A DNA stretch of 64,000 bases, from assembly GCA_016194635.1 (NCBI GenBank), contig JACQBC010000030.1:186001-250000 (forward strand). Reading direction: 5' to 3'. Source of the stretch: Gammaproteobacteria bacterium. GTDB lineage: Bacteria > Pseudomonadota > Gammaproteobacteria > UBA6429 > Thiohalophilaceae. The notes beneath the pieces are model-generated. The model saw nothing but the letters and a program-made list of their open reading frames with translations. It was not told the DNA's origin and ran no database searches. Positions 49,821 through 59,153 of this stretch are shown one piece after another (position 1 is the first letter of the stretch; each line of letters starts with the position of its first letter). Position numbers and translations under genes: made by a program.

Positions 49821-50483
49821 TCACTTACTGCTGCTGAATTTATCGATAAATTGAGCGATGAGTTTTTCCAATACCAAGGTGCCTTGGGTCTTACGGATCA
49901 AAGAGCCTTGCGTCAAAAAATGCGTGGCGTTACAGTTCTTGGTGGAGGGTATCGCAGGTTCCGGTTTACCTTCCAACGCCGCCGATAATTCTTCGTCTTC
50001 CCCGCATTGGGTCACCGCCCCGGGCAGGATACCGATATATTTTTCACCCAACAATCCGGCGGTATAGACGTTGGCATCGGAGGAATCCGGGATCTGCTTA
50101 TCGTACTGTCCCTGGATATGCAGGGTGACAACCGCAACATAACGGCGCGTGAGGTTTTCGATATTGTTATCCTTGGGGGTGGTTTTAACATCCGCCGTTG
50201 CGGGGGTTTTAAGTTGTTTGATCACCTTGCCGTCCTTGAGTAATACATCCCATAGCGGATCAAACCGAATTTGTGTGACCCGGCCAATGGTTACCCCCGC
50301 CATGGTCACGGGAGAACGTACTTTCAAACCACTGGCGTCTTCATACACGGCGGTAACATCAAAACCATTATCGCCTGAATACGCACTGAGATTACTCACC
50401 CGCATCGCCAACATAAATAAAGCGGCTAGGCCTCCGGCGACGAATAAACCCACCCAGATTTCGGTTGTACGTGTCGTCATCAT
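49821..50483 (-). CDS. mlaD: Phospholipid-binding MCE protein MlaD, enlarged
   Basis: MlaD forms the hexameric MCE ring that carries phospholipids at the periplasmic face of the MlaFEB transporter. The 220-residue product has one membrane helix (about 8-28), the MCE core with GLKVRSPVTMAGVTIGRV, and TAGLLGEKYIGI, then a C-terminal helix. Compared with the E. coli protein (about 183 residues) two stretches are longer: about residues 77-115 and 156-190, the second with Cys160 and Cys184, which could form a disulfide. Confidence 0.92.
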   Translation of the reverse strand: MMTTRTTEIWVGLFVAGGLAALFMLAMRVSNLSAYSGDNGFDVTAVYEDASGLKVRSPVTMAGVTIGRVTQIRFDPLWDVLLKDGKVIKQLKTPATADVKTTPKDNNIENLTRRYVAVVTLHIQGQYDKQIPDSSDANVYTAGLLGEKYIGILPGAVTQCGEDEELSAALEGKPEPAIPSTKNCNATHFLTQGSLIRKTQGTLVLEKLIAQFIDKFSSSK

Positions 50484-50488
50484 AATCG

Positions 50489-51271
50489 TTACGCTCCAAA
50501 CATTAATGCGGTTAAGATGAAGTCCAATCCCAATACCGCCAACGACGAATGCACTACCGTGCGGGTCGTGGCGCGACTGACGCCTTCGGCCGTGGGGATC
50601 GCGTCATACCCTTCGAACAAGGCAATCCAAGTTACCACTACGCCAAATACAAAACTCTTGGTTACACCGTTCAGGATATCGTTATAAACATCAACCTTGG
50701 CTTGCATCTGCGACCAATAAGCACCTTGGTCCACACCCAGCAAACCCACTCCAACAAAATAACCGCCTAATACACCCACCGCACTGAAGATCGCGGCTAG
50801 CAGTGGCATCGAGATAAAGCCCGCCAGAAAACGCGGGGCTAACACACGGCGGATCGGATCTACCGCCATCATTTCCATCGCGGATAATTGTTCCGTGGCT
50901 TTCATTAGGCCGATCTCGGCAGTCAACGCCGAGCCGGCACGCCCGGCGAATAACAAGGCGGTCACCACTGGACCTAACTCACGCACCAGCGACAAAGCCA
51001 CCACCACGCCGAGTGATTCCTCGGCGCCAAAATCCACCAAGGTGTTGTAGCCCTGTAAACCCAATACCATGCCGACAAACAACCCCGATACCACAATAAT
51101 CACCAGGGACAAAACACCGACCGAAAACACTTGCTGGATCACCAACCCAAAGCGCGGTAGTAACGCGGGCAGTCCCGCCAAAATATGTCCAAACAACAAA
51201 TGGCCTCGGCCCAACCGTTGGAAAAAATCCAATCCTTTACGGCCTAATTCTTGAATCGGCGCTAATAACAT
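50489..51271 (-). CDS. mlaE: Phospholipid transporter permease MlaE
   Basis: MlaE is the inner-membrane permease of the Mla ABC system. The 260-residue product has about five to six membrane helices and the family segments [39 protein letters not shown] and [16 protein letters not shown], the last contacting the ATPase. It begins two bases after mlaF. Confidence 0.96.
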   Translation of the reverse strand: MLLAPIQELGRKGLDFFQRLGRGHLLFGHILAGLPALLPRFGLVIQQVFSVGVLSLVIIVVSGLFVGMVLGLQGYNTLVDFGAEESLGVVVALSLVRELGPVVTALLFAGRAGSALTAEIGLMKATEQLSAMEMMAVDPIRRVLAPRFLAGFISMPLLAAIFSAVGVLGGYFVGVGLLGVDQGAYWSQMQAKVDVYNDILNGVTKSFVFGVVVTWIALFEGYDAIPTAEGVSRATTRTVVHSSLAVLGLDFILTALMFGA

Positions 51272-51273
51272 GG

Positions 51274-52092
51274 TTATCTATCTACCACCGAGGTTAATAA
51301 ATCGCGCCGATACTCTTCGGCGGGATAATGAAACGGCACCGGACCGTCCGGTAACCCTTTAAGAAACTGCTGTGCCCACGCCGATCCGGAATGACCCAAT
51401 TCTTGCGCCGTGCCGTGGGCCACCACCTTGCCATTGGATAGGAGATAAATGTAATCCGCGATGCTGCTGGTTTCGGCAATATCGTGTGACACGATAATAC
51501 TGGTGAGTCCCAAGGCATCGTTGAGTTGCCGGATTAAACGCACTAACACCCCCATCGATATTGGATCCTGCCCTGTAAACGGCTCGTCGTACATCATGAT
51601 CATCGGGTCGAGCGCTATCGCGCGCGCCAAGGCTACACGCCGCGCCATGCCGCCGGAAAGTTCACTGGGCTGCAACTGCCATGCGCCGCGCAACCCGACC
51701 GCATGCAGTTTCATCAACACTAAATCACGAATTAATGGCTCGGACAGTTGGGTATGTTCGCGCAACGGGAAAGCCACGTTATCAAAAACATTCATGCCGG
51801 TCAGCAAAGCGCCGTTTTGAAATAACATGCCCATGCGTTTGCGCAGTGCATACAATGGCGCACGCCCGAGGCTGTCAACGCGTTGACCCTCGACACTCAC
51901 CGCACCGCAGTCAGGCCGTAACTGACCACCGATCAAACGTAACAGAGTGGTTTTACCCGTACCGGAGGGCCCCATGATCGCGGTGATCTTGCCGCGTTGG
52001 ATATCGATGTCGATACCGTCGAAGATCTTGCGGCTGCCGCGGGTAAACAGCAGCTGACGTACTTCAACCAGGGGCGTGGGGGGTGGGCTCAT
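51274..52092 (-). CDS. mlaF: Phospholipid transporter ATPase MlaF
   Basis: MlaF is the ABC ATPase powering MlaE. The 272-residue product has Walker [10 protein letters not shown] (41-49), the signature [16 protein letters not shown] starting at 145, Walker [10 protein letters not shown] near 165 and a switch His in VSHD. It is the first gene of the mlaFEDB unit. A C-terminal extension with [11 protein letters not shown] is like the segment that contacts a neighbouring subunit in known structures. Confidence 0.96.
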   Translation of the reverse strand: MSPPPTPLVEVRQLLFTRGSRKIFDGIDIDIQRGKITAIMGPSGTGKTTLLRLIGGQLRPDCGAVSVEGQRVDSLGRAPLYALRKRMGMLFQNGALLTGMNVFDNVAFPLREHTQLSEPLIRDLVLMKLHAVGLRGAWQLQPSELSGGMARRVALARAIALDPMIMMYDEPFTGQDPISMGVLVRLIRQLNDALGLTSIIVSHDIAETSSIADYIYLLSNGKVVAHGTAQELGHSGSAWAQQFLKGLPDGPVPFHYPAEEYRRDLLTSVVDR

Positions 52093-52116
52093 AACGGGGG
52101 CATTGTGCCTGTCTTT

Positions 52117-52779
52117 TTAGATTAAATCCAACATTGTAAGCGCTTGGCGCATCAACTTGAGCGCCGGCGGTGTGCCTTCAAAAATTACCGCCAGGTAACG
52201 CTGCGGATCTTGTGCCCCCAACAGCGCTTGCAGGACACGTCGCAAGGCGTGCAAATCCATATCCTTACTTTGGATGCGTGCGATGGCCAAGCGTCCGCGC
52301 CGCAACACGGCGCTGTCCCCCACACCGTCCCAACAGTAGCTCAGTTGTGCAGCCAGCGCTGCAGAAGGATTTAGTACTGTTCCTTCGGTCGCGGTGTTGG
52401 CCACGCACACGCGGTATAACGTTGCGAGGGTTAATACCGCTGCGGGATCCGTCATAACGCCACTGGCGGGGATCGCAACCCCCAACAACTGTTGGCCAAA
52501 ACGCGACAATACCTCTAGGGTGTGCGCTAAGTACGCTGACTGACAGGCTGTGGCAGGCAGCTCCAAAATAAAAACCAAGGTTCCACCGGCCTGATCTAAA
52601 TATCGATCCGCGCTGCGTGGATCATCCGGCCAATAACACATGGGCAGTAGTACAACGCGAAATTCATTGCTGTAAAAACCCAGGCGCCACTCCGGGGGTA
52701 AATCCGCTGGATAAAATTCCTGCTGCCATTGGGGATGCTGCCAATCACTGGCACCAACCAATATACGGTGGTCTTCCAT
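52117..52779 (-). CDS. DUF72-like protein of unknown function
   Basis: The product resembles DUF72 (YecE-like), a TIM-barrel-like family without settled function. The N-terminal ILVGASDWQHPQWQQEFYPADLP follows the family pattern with substitutions, and later parts are diverged: the usual TVEIN segment reads RVVLLPM. At 220 residues it is shorter than typical members (around 240-280). It precedes mlaF in the same direction with a 24-base gap and could share its promoter. Confidence 0.65.
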   Translation of the reverse strand: MEDHRILVGASDWQHPQWQQEFYPADLPPEWRLGFYSNEFRVVLLPMCYWPDDPRSADRYLDQAGGTLVFILELPATACQSAYLAHTLEVLSRFGQQLLGVAIPASGVMTDPAAVLTLATLYRVCVANTATEGTVLNPSAALAAQLSYCWDGVGDSAVLRRGRLAIARIQSKDMDLHALRRVLQALLGAQDPQRYLAVIFEGTPPALKLMRQALTMLDLI

Positions 52780-52874
52780 TAGCGAGTGTGTTTAATTGTT
52801 CGATTGCGAGCCATGGGTGGATTATACTTGCCTATCTGAACCGCTGCTTAATCGCAAACCGCCACTGACCAGCC

Positions 52875-53060
52875 ATGGGTGATGTAGTCCGCTTTAAGAA
52901 ACCTAAACTCCAGGAAAAATTCCGGGGACGGAGTTTATGCGCCAACGGTTTCCATAAATGGAAAAGCGAAAAAGCCCGCCCATTTGATGTCAAACAGGGT
53001 AAACTGTTAACGTTATACCGTTGCACCCGTTGCGGTGCCACTAAAACAGAAGCGACATAA
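52875..53060 (+). CDS. Small conserved Cys/His protein, likely zinc-binding
   Basis: This 61-residue protein has LCANGFHKWK (Cys22, His27) and YRCTRCGATKTE (Cys50, Cys53), which would make a small zinc ribbon, with a basic N-terminus. I recall similar short proteins in other gammaproteobacteria but know no function. It ends two bases before the mlaA start, so the two are probably cotranscribed. Confidence 0.7.
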   Translation: MGDVVRFKKPKLQEKFRGRSLCANGFHKWKSEKARPFDVKQGKLLTLYRCTRCGATKTEAT

Positions 53061-53062
53061 CG

Positions 53063-53848
53063 ATGCAGAATAGGTTTTGGTTGGTTAATAAACTGCTGGT
53101 GTTGATTACACTGCTCGCCCTGAGTTATGGCTGTGCCAGTGTCAAAACTCCGGACCAGCGCGACCCGTTGGAATCTTTTAACCGCGGTGTGTATCAATTC
53201 AATGATGTATTGGATCGTAATATCGCCCGGCCCGTGGCCCAGGTCTATAAAAACTATGTACCGGGTTTTGTGCAGTCGGGTGTATCCAACGTGTTCAGTA
53301 ATCTAGATGACGTGGGGGTTGTGGTAAACGATGTTTTGCAGTTAAAACTGTTACAAGCCGTACAAGATTTTACACGGCTGATCGTGAACTCGATCGTGGG
53401 CATCTACGGTTTGTTCGATGTCGCCAGTGAGTTGAGTTTACCCAAACACCATGAAGACTTCGGGCAAACCCTTGCCGTCTGGGGTGTGGGCGACGGCCCG
53501 TACCTGGTGCTGCCGTTCTTAGGTCCCAGCAATGTGCGCGATGGCGTCAGTCTCGCGGCCGACTGGAAACTCGACCCTGTGATGTATATCAATGATAGCG
53601 AAAGCCGTTGGGGAGCTATTTTGCTACGGCTAACCGACAAACGCGCCAATTTACTCGAAGCCACCAAGACCATGGAAAAATCCGGCATCGATCCCTATGT
53701 TTTTATGCGTGATGCCTACTTTCAATACCGGACCAATTTGATCTACGACGGTAATCCGCCGCGCGAAAAAATTAAAAACACCACCCCAGAAGACCGTCAG
53801 CTCGAAGATGAACTCGACCAGCCGCCGCAAGACAACGGCACGAAGTAA
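53063..53848 (+). CDS. mlaA: Outer-membrane phospholipid-removal lipoprotein MlaA (VacJ)
   Basis: MlaA sits in the outer membrane and extracts phospholipids from its outer leaflet for return to the inner membrane. The 261-residue product has a lipobox LSYGC (Cys24), DPLESFNRGVYQFND, NVFSNLDDVGVVVNDVLQ and HHEDFGQTLAVWGVGDGPYLVLPF in its family order, and an acidic tail. It lies close to mlaFEDB but on the other strand, and upstream of kdsD. Confidence 0.95.
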   Translation: MQNRFWLVNKLLVLITLLALSYGCASVKTPDQRDPLESFNRGVYQFNDVLDRNIARPVAQVYKNYVPGFVQSGVSNVFSNLDDVGVVVNDVLQLKLLQAVQDFTRLIVNSIVGIYGLFDVASELSLPKHHEDFGQTLAVWGVGDGPYLVLPFLGPSNVRDGVSLAADWKLDPVMYINDSESRWGAILLRLTDKRANLLEATKTMEKSGIDPYVFMRDAYFQYRTNLIYDGNPPREKIKNTTPEDRQLEDELDQPPQDNGTK

Positions 53849-53852
53849 CCCG

Positions 53853-54827
53853 GTGGATACTCCTAAGGTTATCGCCCTCGCACGCGCGGTGATTGAAACC
53901 GAAGCCAGCGCCGCCGCCGCCTTGGCCACCCGGATTGACGCTCACTTTATTAAAGCGTGTGACCATATGTTGCACTGCCAGGGACGGATTGTTGTCATCG
54001 GCATGGGTAAATCCGGCCACATCGCCAACAAGATTGCCGCCACCTTGGCCAGCACCGGGACCCCGGCGTTTTTTGTTCATCCGGGCGAAGCCAGCCATGG
54101 CGATTTGGGAATGATCACCGCCAAGGATGTGGTCCTGGCCCTGTCGTATTCCGGTGAAACCGATGAAATCGTGACGATCATCCCCTTGATCAAACGCCTA
54201 GGTGTACCCCTGATTGTGATGACGGGTAATCTACAATCGCGCATCGCCACCGAGGCCACGGTGAATTTGGACGTCAGTGTCGCCAAAGAAGCCTGTCCCC
54301 TGGGACTGGCCCCCACCGCCAGTACCACCGCCGCCTTGGTGATGGGGGATGCCTTGGCGATCGCCTTATTGGAATCACGCGGCTTTACCTCCGATGACTT
54401 CGCCCGCTCGCACCCCGGCGGCCGCCTAGGTAAGCGCCTGTTATTACACGTGGGAGACATCATGCACCGCGACGCCGCGATCCCCAAGGTGGACACCGAT
54501 GCCAGCCTGGCCGCGGCCTTGATGGAAATGACCCGCAAGGGCCTGGGCATGACCACCGTGGTGAATGCCCAGAATAAATTACTGGGGATATTTACCGACG
54601 GTGATCTGCGCCGCGTGTTAGACCACGGTAGCATTGATGTACAACAGCTAAAGATCGCCGCCCTGATGACCCCGCAGTGTAAATCGATCCGCGCCAACCA
54701 GCTGGCCGCCGAGGCACTGCAATTGATGGACAGCAAACGCATCAACGCCCTACCGGTGGTGAACGAAGACAATACCTTGGTAGGCGCAATCAATATGCAC
54801 GATTTATTGCGTTCCGGCGTGATTTGA
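53853..54827 (+). CDS. kdsD: D-arabinose 5-phosphate isomerase KdsD
   Basis: KdsD turns ribulose 5-phosphate into arabinose 5-phosphate, the first step to KDO of LPS. The 324-residue product from GTG 53853 has an N-terminal SIS domain with GMGKSGHIANKIAATLASTGTP shortened to GMGKSGHIANK, HPGEASHGDLGM, SYSGETDEI, and two C-terminal CBS domains from about residue 195. The open frame begins 15 codons earlier inside mlaA; the GTG starts four bases after the mlaA stop. Confidence 0.96.
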   Translation: MDTPKVIALARAVIETEASAAAALATRIDAHFIKACDHMLHCQGRIVVIGMGKSGHIANKIAATLASTGTPAFFVHPGEASHGDLGMITAKDVVLALSYSGETDEIVTIIPLIKRLGVPLIVMTGNLQSRIATEATVNLDVSVAKEACPLGLAPTASTTAALVMGDALAIALLESRGFTSDDFARSHPGGRLGKRLLLHVGDIMHRDAAIPKVDTDASLAAALMEMTRKGLGMTTVVNAQNKLLGIFTDGDLRRVLDHGSIDVQQLKIAALMTPQCKSIRANQLAAEALQLMDSKRINALPVVNEDNTLVGAINMHDLLRSGVI

Positions 54828-54842
54828 TTGGCGCACTAGCCG

Positions 54843-55364
54843 ATGCAAAACGTCCTCGACAAAGCGGCACAAATAAAACTGGTGGTGTTTGACGTCGATG
54901 GGGTGCTCACCGACGGCAATCTGTTTTTCGGTGACGACGGCATGGAATACAAGGCGTTTTACGCCCGCGACGGCCTGGGCATGAAATTATTACAAAAAAC
55001 CGGCGTGGAGATCGGTGTAATCACCGCGCGTAGCTCGCAGGTGGTGATCCACCGGATGCAAAACCTAAGCATCGACCATGTGTACCAAGGTAACCTTGAT
55101 AAACTCAGCGCCTACCTGGACCTCATCGGTAAATTGAAGTTGACACCCCAACAGACCGCCTACGTCGGTGACGACGTGGTGGATCTGGCGGTGATGCACC
55201 GCGCGGGCCTGGCGATTGCCGTGGCCGATGCCCACCCCCTGGTGAAACAACATGCCCATTGGATCACCTCCAACCCCGGGGGGCGCGGCGCGGCGCGTGA
55301 TGTATGCGAATTGATCATGCAGGCCCAAGGCACGTTGGAAAACCAGCTGCATTCATTTTTATAA
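54843..55364 (+). CDS. kdsC: KDO 8-phosphate phosphatase KdsC
   Basis: KdsC removes phosphate from KDO 8-phosphate. The 173-residue HAD-family protein has FDVDGVLTDG with nucleophile Asp17 and Asp19, the GVITARSS motif II and YVGDDVVDLAVM with metal Asp residues. It lacks a cap domain, as this class does. The next gene, lptC, starts directly after its stop. Confidence 0.96.
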   Translation: MQNVLDKAAQIKLVVFDVDGVLTDGNLFFGDDGMEYKAFYARDGLGMKLLQKTGVEIGVITARSSQVVIHRMQNLSIDHVYQGNLDKLSAYLDLIGKLKLTPQQTAYVGDDVVDLAVMHRAGLAIAVADAHPLVKQHAHWITSNPGGRGAARDVCELIMQAQGTLENQLHSFL

Positions 55365-55931
55365 ATGGGGCGTGTCCGCTACATCTTGTTATTACTCAGT
55401 GTACTGGGCGTGGCGTTGTTTAGCCGTTATTTATTGCAATCGGTCGAACCCCATGGAGTATTACTACCGGCCGAGATGCGCCACAGTCTGGATTATTTCG
55501 TCACCGACTTCTCGGCCACGGTATTCACCCGCGAAGGCAAACCCTATTACAAACTCAAGGCCAATCATATCGAGCATTTCCCTGACGATGACACGGTCAC
55601 CATGCAGTATCCGGAATTACAATTCTTGCGCGAGTCGACCCTGCCGTGGCTGGCCTCGGCGCAAACGGGCACGGTATATCTGGATCGTGATGTGTTATAT
55701 CTAAAAGGTAATGTGGTGCTCAATCGCGATACCACCGATATCAACCAACATATGCGTTTAACCGCGCAGGATGTGATTGTGAATTTAACCAAACGCACGG
55801 TGGATACCAAGAGCGAGGTGCATATCGAAGCAAAAAGCAGTAGTATCACCGCCACTGGAATGCATTTGGATTTAATCAAGGGCACGTTCAAACTCGATGC
55901 CAACGCCAAGGGAGTCTATGTACCGCATTAA
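55365..55931 (+). CDS. lptC: LPS export protein LptC
   Basis: LptC is the bitopic protein that takes LPS from LptBFG and passes it to LptA. The 188-residue product has one N-terminal membrane helix (about 3-21) and a beta-jellyroll periplasmic domain, with DYFVTDFSATVFTREGKPYYKLKA typical of its start (here quoted as its FTREGKPYYKLKA part). The ATG at 55365 directly follows the kdsC TAA. Confidence 0.93.
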   Translation: MGRVRYILLLLSVLGVALFSRYLLQSVEPHGVLLPAEMRHSLDYFVTDFSATVFTREGKPYYKLKANHIEHFPDDDTVTMQYPELQFLRESTLPWLASAQTGTVYLDRDVLYLKGNVVLNRDTTDINQHMRLTAQDVIVNLTKRTVDTKSEVHIEAKSSSITATGMHLDLIKGTFKLDANAKGVYVPH

Positions 55932-56466
55932 TTCCTGGTTAGTGGGTTGTTGTTGCCTGCCACTACTTAGCCTGAGCCCGGCCATGGCCTTACAAAGCGA
56001 CCGTGACCAACCCATTCACCTGCAAGCGGATCGGGTGGAGATCAACGAAAAACAAGCCACCAGCGTGTATCAAGGCAATGTGCATTTACAACAAGGCAGC
56101 CTCAAGATCGATGCCGACGAGGTCACGGTGCAAATGAAACAAGGCCGATTGGATGTCATCATTATCAAAGGTAAACCGGCGCTATTGGAACAAATGCCCG
56201 AAAAGCAGGACACCCCGGTACGCTCGCGCGCCGATTACATGGAATATTTTGCCGATGAAGAACGCCTATTACTCAAGAGCAATGCCGAGGTAGTCCAAGG
56301 GCAAAATTTATTTCGCGGCGATCATATCGAATACGATACCCGTAATAGCATGGTGCGAGCCCACAAAGATCCAAGCAGCGATAGCCGGGTACACGCGGTG
56401 ATCCAACCGGGCGAGAAACCCCTCCCTGCCACACCGTTACCCGACGGCCCCAAACCAATCCCATGA
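55918..56466 (+). CDS. lptA: LPS transport bridge protein LptA
   Basis: LptA polymerises across the periplasm to carry LPS to LptDE. The 182-residue product has a cleavable signal ending near AMA and an OstA-type beta-jellyroll: [33 protein letters not shown] and [10 protein letters not shown]. The ATG at 55918, with an AAGGGAG ribosome site, overlaps the lptC end by 14 bases. A Pro-rich C-terminus follows. Confidence 0.94.
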   Translation: MYRINSWLVGCCCLPLLSLSPAMALQSDRDQPIHLQADRVEINEKQATSVYQGNVHLQQGSLKIDADEVTVQMKQGRLDVIIIKGKPALLEQMPEKQDTPVRSRADYMEYFADEERLLLKSNAEVVQGQNLFRGDHIEYDTRNSMVRAHKDPSSDSRVHAVIQPGEKPLPATPLPDGPKPIP

Positions 56467-57188
56467 ATAACCTCACCGCCAACGGGTTGGCGAAACGATT
56501 CAAGCACCGTACCGTTGTCAAGAATGTTTCATTTCATATCCACAGCGGCGAGGTGGTAGGGTTGCTTGGCCCCAACGGCGCGGGTAAAACCACGTCGTTT
56601 TACATGATTGTCGGCCTGATCAGCAGCGATCAGGGCAGTATCAGTGTCGATGATCGCGATATCACCCTCCTGCCCATGCACGCCCGCGCCCGTCTGGGGA
56701 TTGGCTATTTACCGCAGGAGCCCTCGGTATTTCGTAAACTCAGCGTGGCGGAAAATATTTTAGCCATCCTCCAAACCCGTAAGGAATTGAGTGCCTTGCA
56801 ACAAGAACAGGAGCTGGAACAGCTGCTGGAGGAATTACACATTGGCCATATCCGTCATAACCTCGGGATGAGCCTGTCGGGGGGGGAACGGCGGCGGGTC
56901 GAAATCGCCCGTGCCCTGGCGACCCGGCCCCGTTTTATCCTGCTGGACGAGCCCTTTGCGGGGGTAGACCCCATCTCGGTCCTGGACATCCAAGCGATCA
57001 TCCAGCACCTCAAGCAACGCGGTATCGGTATTCTGATTACCGACCATAACGTGCGGGAAACCCTCAAGATCTGCGATCGGGGCTATATTATCAATGCCGG
57101 TGAGGTCATCGCCCAAGGGGAGCCGGGCGTATTACTGGCCGATCGACAGGTTCGGCAAGTCTATTTAGGGGAAAACTTTAGCCTCTAA
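56463..57188 (+). CDS. lptB: LPS export ABC ATPase LptB
   Basis: LptB powers extraction of LPS from the inner membrane with LptFG. The 241-residue product has Walker [10 protein letters not shown] (36-44), [18 protein letters not shown], the signature [15 protein letters not shown] and Walker [14 protein letters not shown]. The start overlaps lptA as ATGA. LptF and LptG are not in this window. Confidence 0.98.
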   Translation: MNNLTANGLAKRFKHRTVVKNVSFHIHSGEVVGLLGPNGAGKTTSFYMIVGLISSDQGSISVDDRDITLLPMHARARLGIGYLPQEPSVFRKLSVAENILAILQTRKELSALQQEQELEQLLEELHIGHIRHNLGMSLSGGERRRVEIARALATRPRFILLDEPFAGVDPISVLDIQAIIQHLKQRGIGILITDHNVRETLKICDRGYIINAGEVIAQGEPGVLLADRQVRQVYLGENFSL

Positions 57189-57196
57189 GGTTTTTC

Positions 57197-57225
57197 TCTA
57201 CAGCCCAGGTTAAATACGCTAGAAT
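57197..57225 (+). promoter_or_regulatory. Possible sigma-70 promoter for rpoN
   Basis: TCTACA (57197-57202) is followed after 17 bases by TAGAAT (57220-57225), about 50 bases before the rpoN start. Both hexamers are partial matches. It would allow rpoN to be transcribed independently of lptB. Confidence 0.4.
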
Positions 57226-57276
57226 TTCCTTACGGTCGGCGATAATGCAGAAACCAGGCCAGACTGTCCGGAGACA

Positions 57277-58761
57277 ATGAAACAAGCCTTACAACTCCGT
57301 CTTGGTCAACACCTGACCATGACCCCGCAATTGCAGCAGGCGATCAAGCTGCTGCAGCTCTCAACCATGGAGCTGCAACAAGAAATCCAGAGTGTCCTGG
57401 AGGCCAATCCGTTACTGGAAGTGAGTGAGGAACCGGAAGCCCCCGCCACCGACTATAACCTCTACAACAATACGAGCGCACCGTCCGAAACCACGGCCAG
57501 TCCCGAAACGGCCAGCCCTAGCCCGGAGTCCGCGGCAAGCGAAACTCCAGGAAACAGTGAGGACTACACCGAAATTAATGATCAATGGGACAACAGTTAT
57601 GAAGCCGTGCCCAGCGGCAGTGGCAGCAGCAGCGGCGAAGACGATCGCGACTACGAAGTGTCAGATTCAGCGGGCGAGAGCCTGCAAGACCATTTACGCT
57701 GGCAAATGGAGCTTACCCCCTTTACCCCCACCGATCGCCGCATCGCCGAGGCGATCATCGACGCGATCAGCGATGACGGTTACCTCAGCACCAACGTTGA
57801 GGAAATTCACCAAACCCTCAGCAAAGAATTGGCCATCGACCCCGACGAAGTCACCGCGGTGTTGCACCGAGTACAAAATTTTGATCCCCCCGGTATCGCC
57901 GCCCGGAATTTACAAGAAAGCCTCGTCTTACAGCTTCGCCAGCTCCCGTTAGGCACACAATGGCGCACTCAGGCATTGGAATTGGTGGAGCAACATTTCA
58001 CCGTACTGGCCGAACGCGACTTCCCGCTGCTGTTACGTCGCTTAAAAATCAAGGAAGAACAACTGCGTCACGTGGTGCATTTGATCCAATCGCTCAACCC
58101 CCGGCCGGGAGGACAAATCACCGCCGCCAAACCTGAATACATTATCCCCGATGTTATCGTGCGCAAGGTACGCAACAAATGGAAGGTGGAACTCAACCCC
58201 GAGACCGCGCCCAAGGTGCGCATCAACCCCCACTACGCGCAAATGATGAAACACGCTCACAATAGCGCTGACACTACCTATATTAAAAATCACTTACAAG
58301 AAGCACGCTGGTTTATCAAGAGTCTGGCCAGTCGCAATGATACCCTGCTGAAAGTCGCCCGTTGTATTGTTGATCAACAACGCGGTTTCTTCGATTACGG
58401 CGCCGAAGCCATGAAGGCCCTGGTATTACACGACGTCGCCGAGGCCGTCGGGATGCACGAATCCACCATCTCACGGGTCACCACCAAGAAATACATGCAC
58501 ACCCCGCGCGGCATCTTTGAACTGAAGTACTTCTTTTCCAGTCACGTTTCCACCACCGACGGTGGCGAATGTTCTGCGACCGCGATCCGCGCCTTGATTA
58601 AGAAACTGATCACCGCGGAAAACCCCGGCAAACCCCTGAGCGATAGCAAATTGGCATTGATTTTGTCGGACCAAGGTATCAATGTCGCACGCCGCACCGT
58701 GGCCAAATACCGCGAGGCCTTGGCCATACCACCCTCCAATGAGCGTAAACGGCTCACATGA
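57277..58761 (+). CDS. rpoN: RNA polymerase sigma-54 factor RpoN
   Basis: RpoN directs RNA polymerase to -24/-12 promoters and needs an AAA+ activator. The 494-residue product has the Gln/Leu-rich region I (LRLGQHLTMTPQLQQAIKLL), then an unusually long acidic, Ser-rich linker (about residues 45-130), the core-binding domain, the helix-turn-helix region HESTISRVTTKKYMHTPRG and the RpoN box ARRTVAKYRE (471-480). GGAG five bases before the ATG supports the start. Confidence 0.98.
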   Translation: MKQALQLRLGQHLTMTPQLQQAIKLLQLSTMELQQEIQSVLEANPLLEVSEEPEAPATDYNLYNNTSAPSETTASPETASPSPESAASETPGNSEDYTEINDQWDNSYEAVPSGSGSSSGEDDRDYEVSDSAGESLQDHLRWQMELTPFTPTDRRIAEAIIDAISDDGYLSTNVEEIHQTLSKELAIDPDEVTAVLHRVQNFDPPGIAARNLQESLVLQLRQLPLGTQWRTQALELVEQHFTVLAERDFPLLLRRLKIKEEQLRHVVHLIQSLNPRPGGQITAAKPEYIIPDVIVRKVRNKWKVELNPETAPKVRINPHYAQMMKHAHNSADTTYIKNHLQEARWFIKSLASRNDTLLKVARCIVDQQRGFFDYGAEAMKALVLHDVAEAVGMHESTISRVTTKKYMHTPRGIFELKYFFSSHVSTTDGGECSATAIRALIKKLITAENPGKPLSDSKLALILSDQGINVARRTVAKYREALAIPPSNERKRLT

Positions 58762-58796
58762 ACCCGCCTTTCCCGCAACAACAGGAGTTTATACCT

Positions 58797-59120
58797 ATGC
58801 AACTGAGTGTCACTGGACATCATGTCGAAATTACCCCACCGCTACAAACCTATGTCGCGAATAAATTTGAGCGCTTAGAGCGCCATTTTGACCATGTGAC
58901 CAATGTCCACGTGGTACTGACGGTGGAAAAACTGCGCCACAAGGCCGAGGCCACCGTGCATATCAGTGGCGCCGATGTGTTCGCCGATGCGATTGACGGG
59001 GACATGTACGCCGCGATCGATCTGTTAGCGGATAAACTCGACCGCCAGATCAAGAAACATAAAGAAAAACTCACTGACCATCACCGCAGCGAGGGCCGCT
59101 CGCAAAAGCAGCCAAGCTAG
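58797..59120 (+). CDS. hpf: Ribosome hibernation promoting factor, short form
   Basis: HPF helps pack ribosomes into inactive 100S dimers in stationary phase. The 107-residue product from ATG 58797 has MQLSVTGHHVEITPPLQTYV and VEKLRHKAEATVHISG, the usual beta-alpha-beta fold, and no long-form C-terminal domain. An AGGAG ribosome site supports this start over the ORF start 13 codons upstream. It lies behind rpoN, its usual neighbour. Confidence 0.94.
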   Translation: MQLSVTGHHVEITPPLQTYVANKFERLERHFDHVTNVHVVLTVEKLRHKAEATVHISGADVFADAIDGDMYAAIDLLADKLDRQIKKHKEKLTDHHRSEGRSQKQPS

Positions 59121-59153
59121 CACCCCCGGTCCGCAACCCGCCACGCATTGACT

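Noticed and set aside
54077-54793. 238-codon open frame on minus opposite kdsD
   Set aside because: kdsD is certain on plus; the antisense frame has a Ser/Arg-rich composition typical of shadows.
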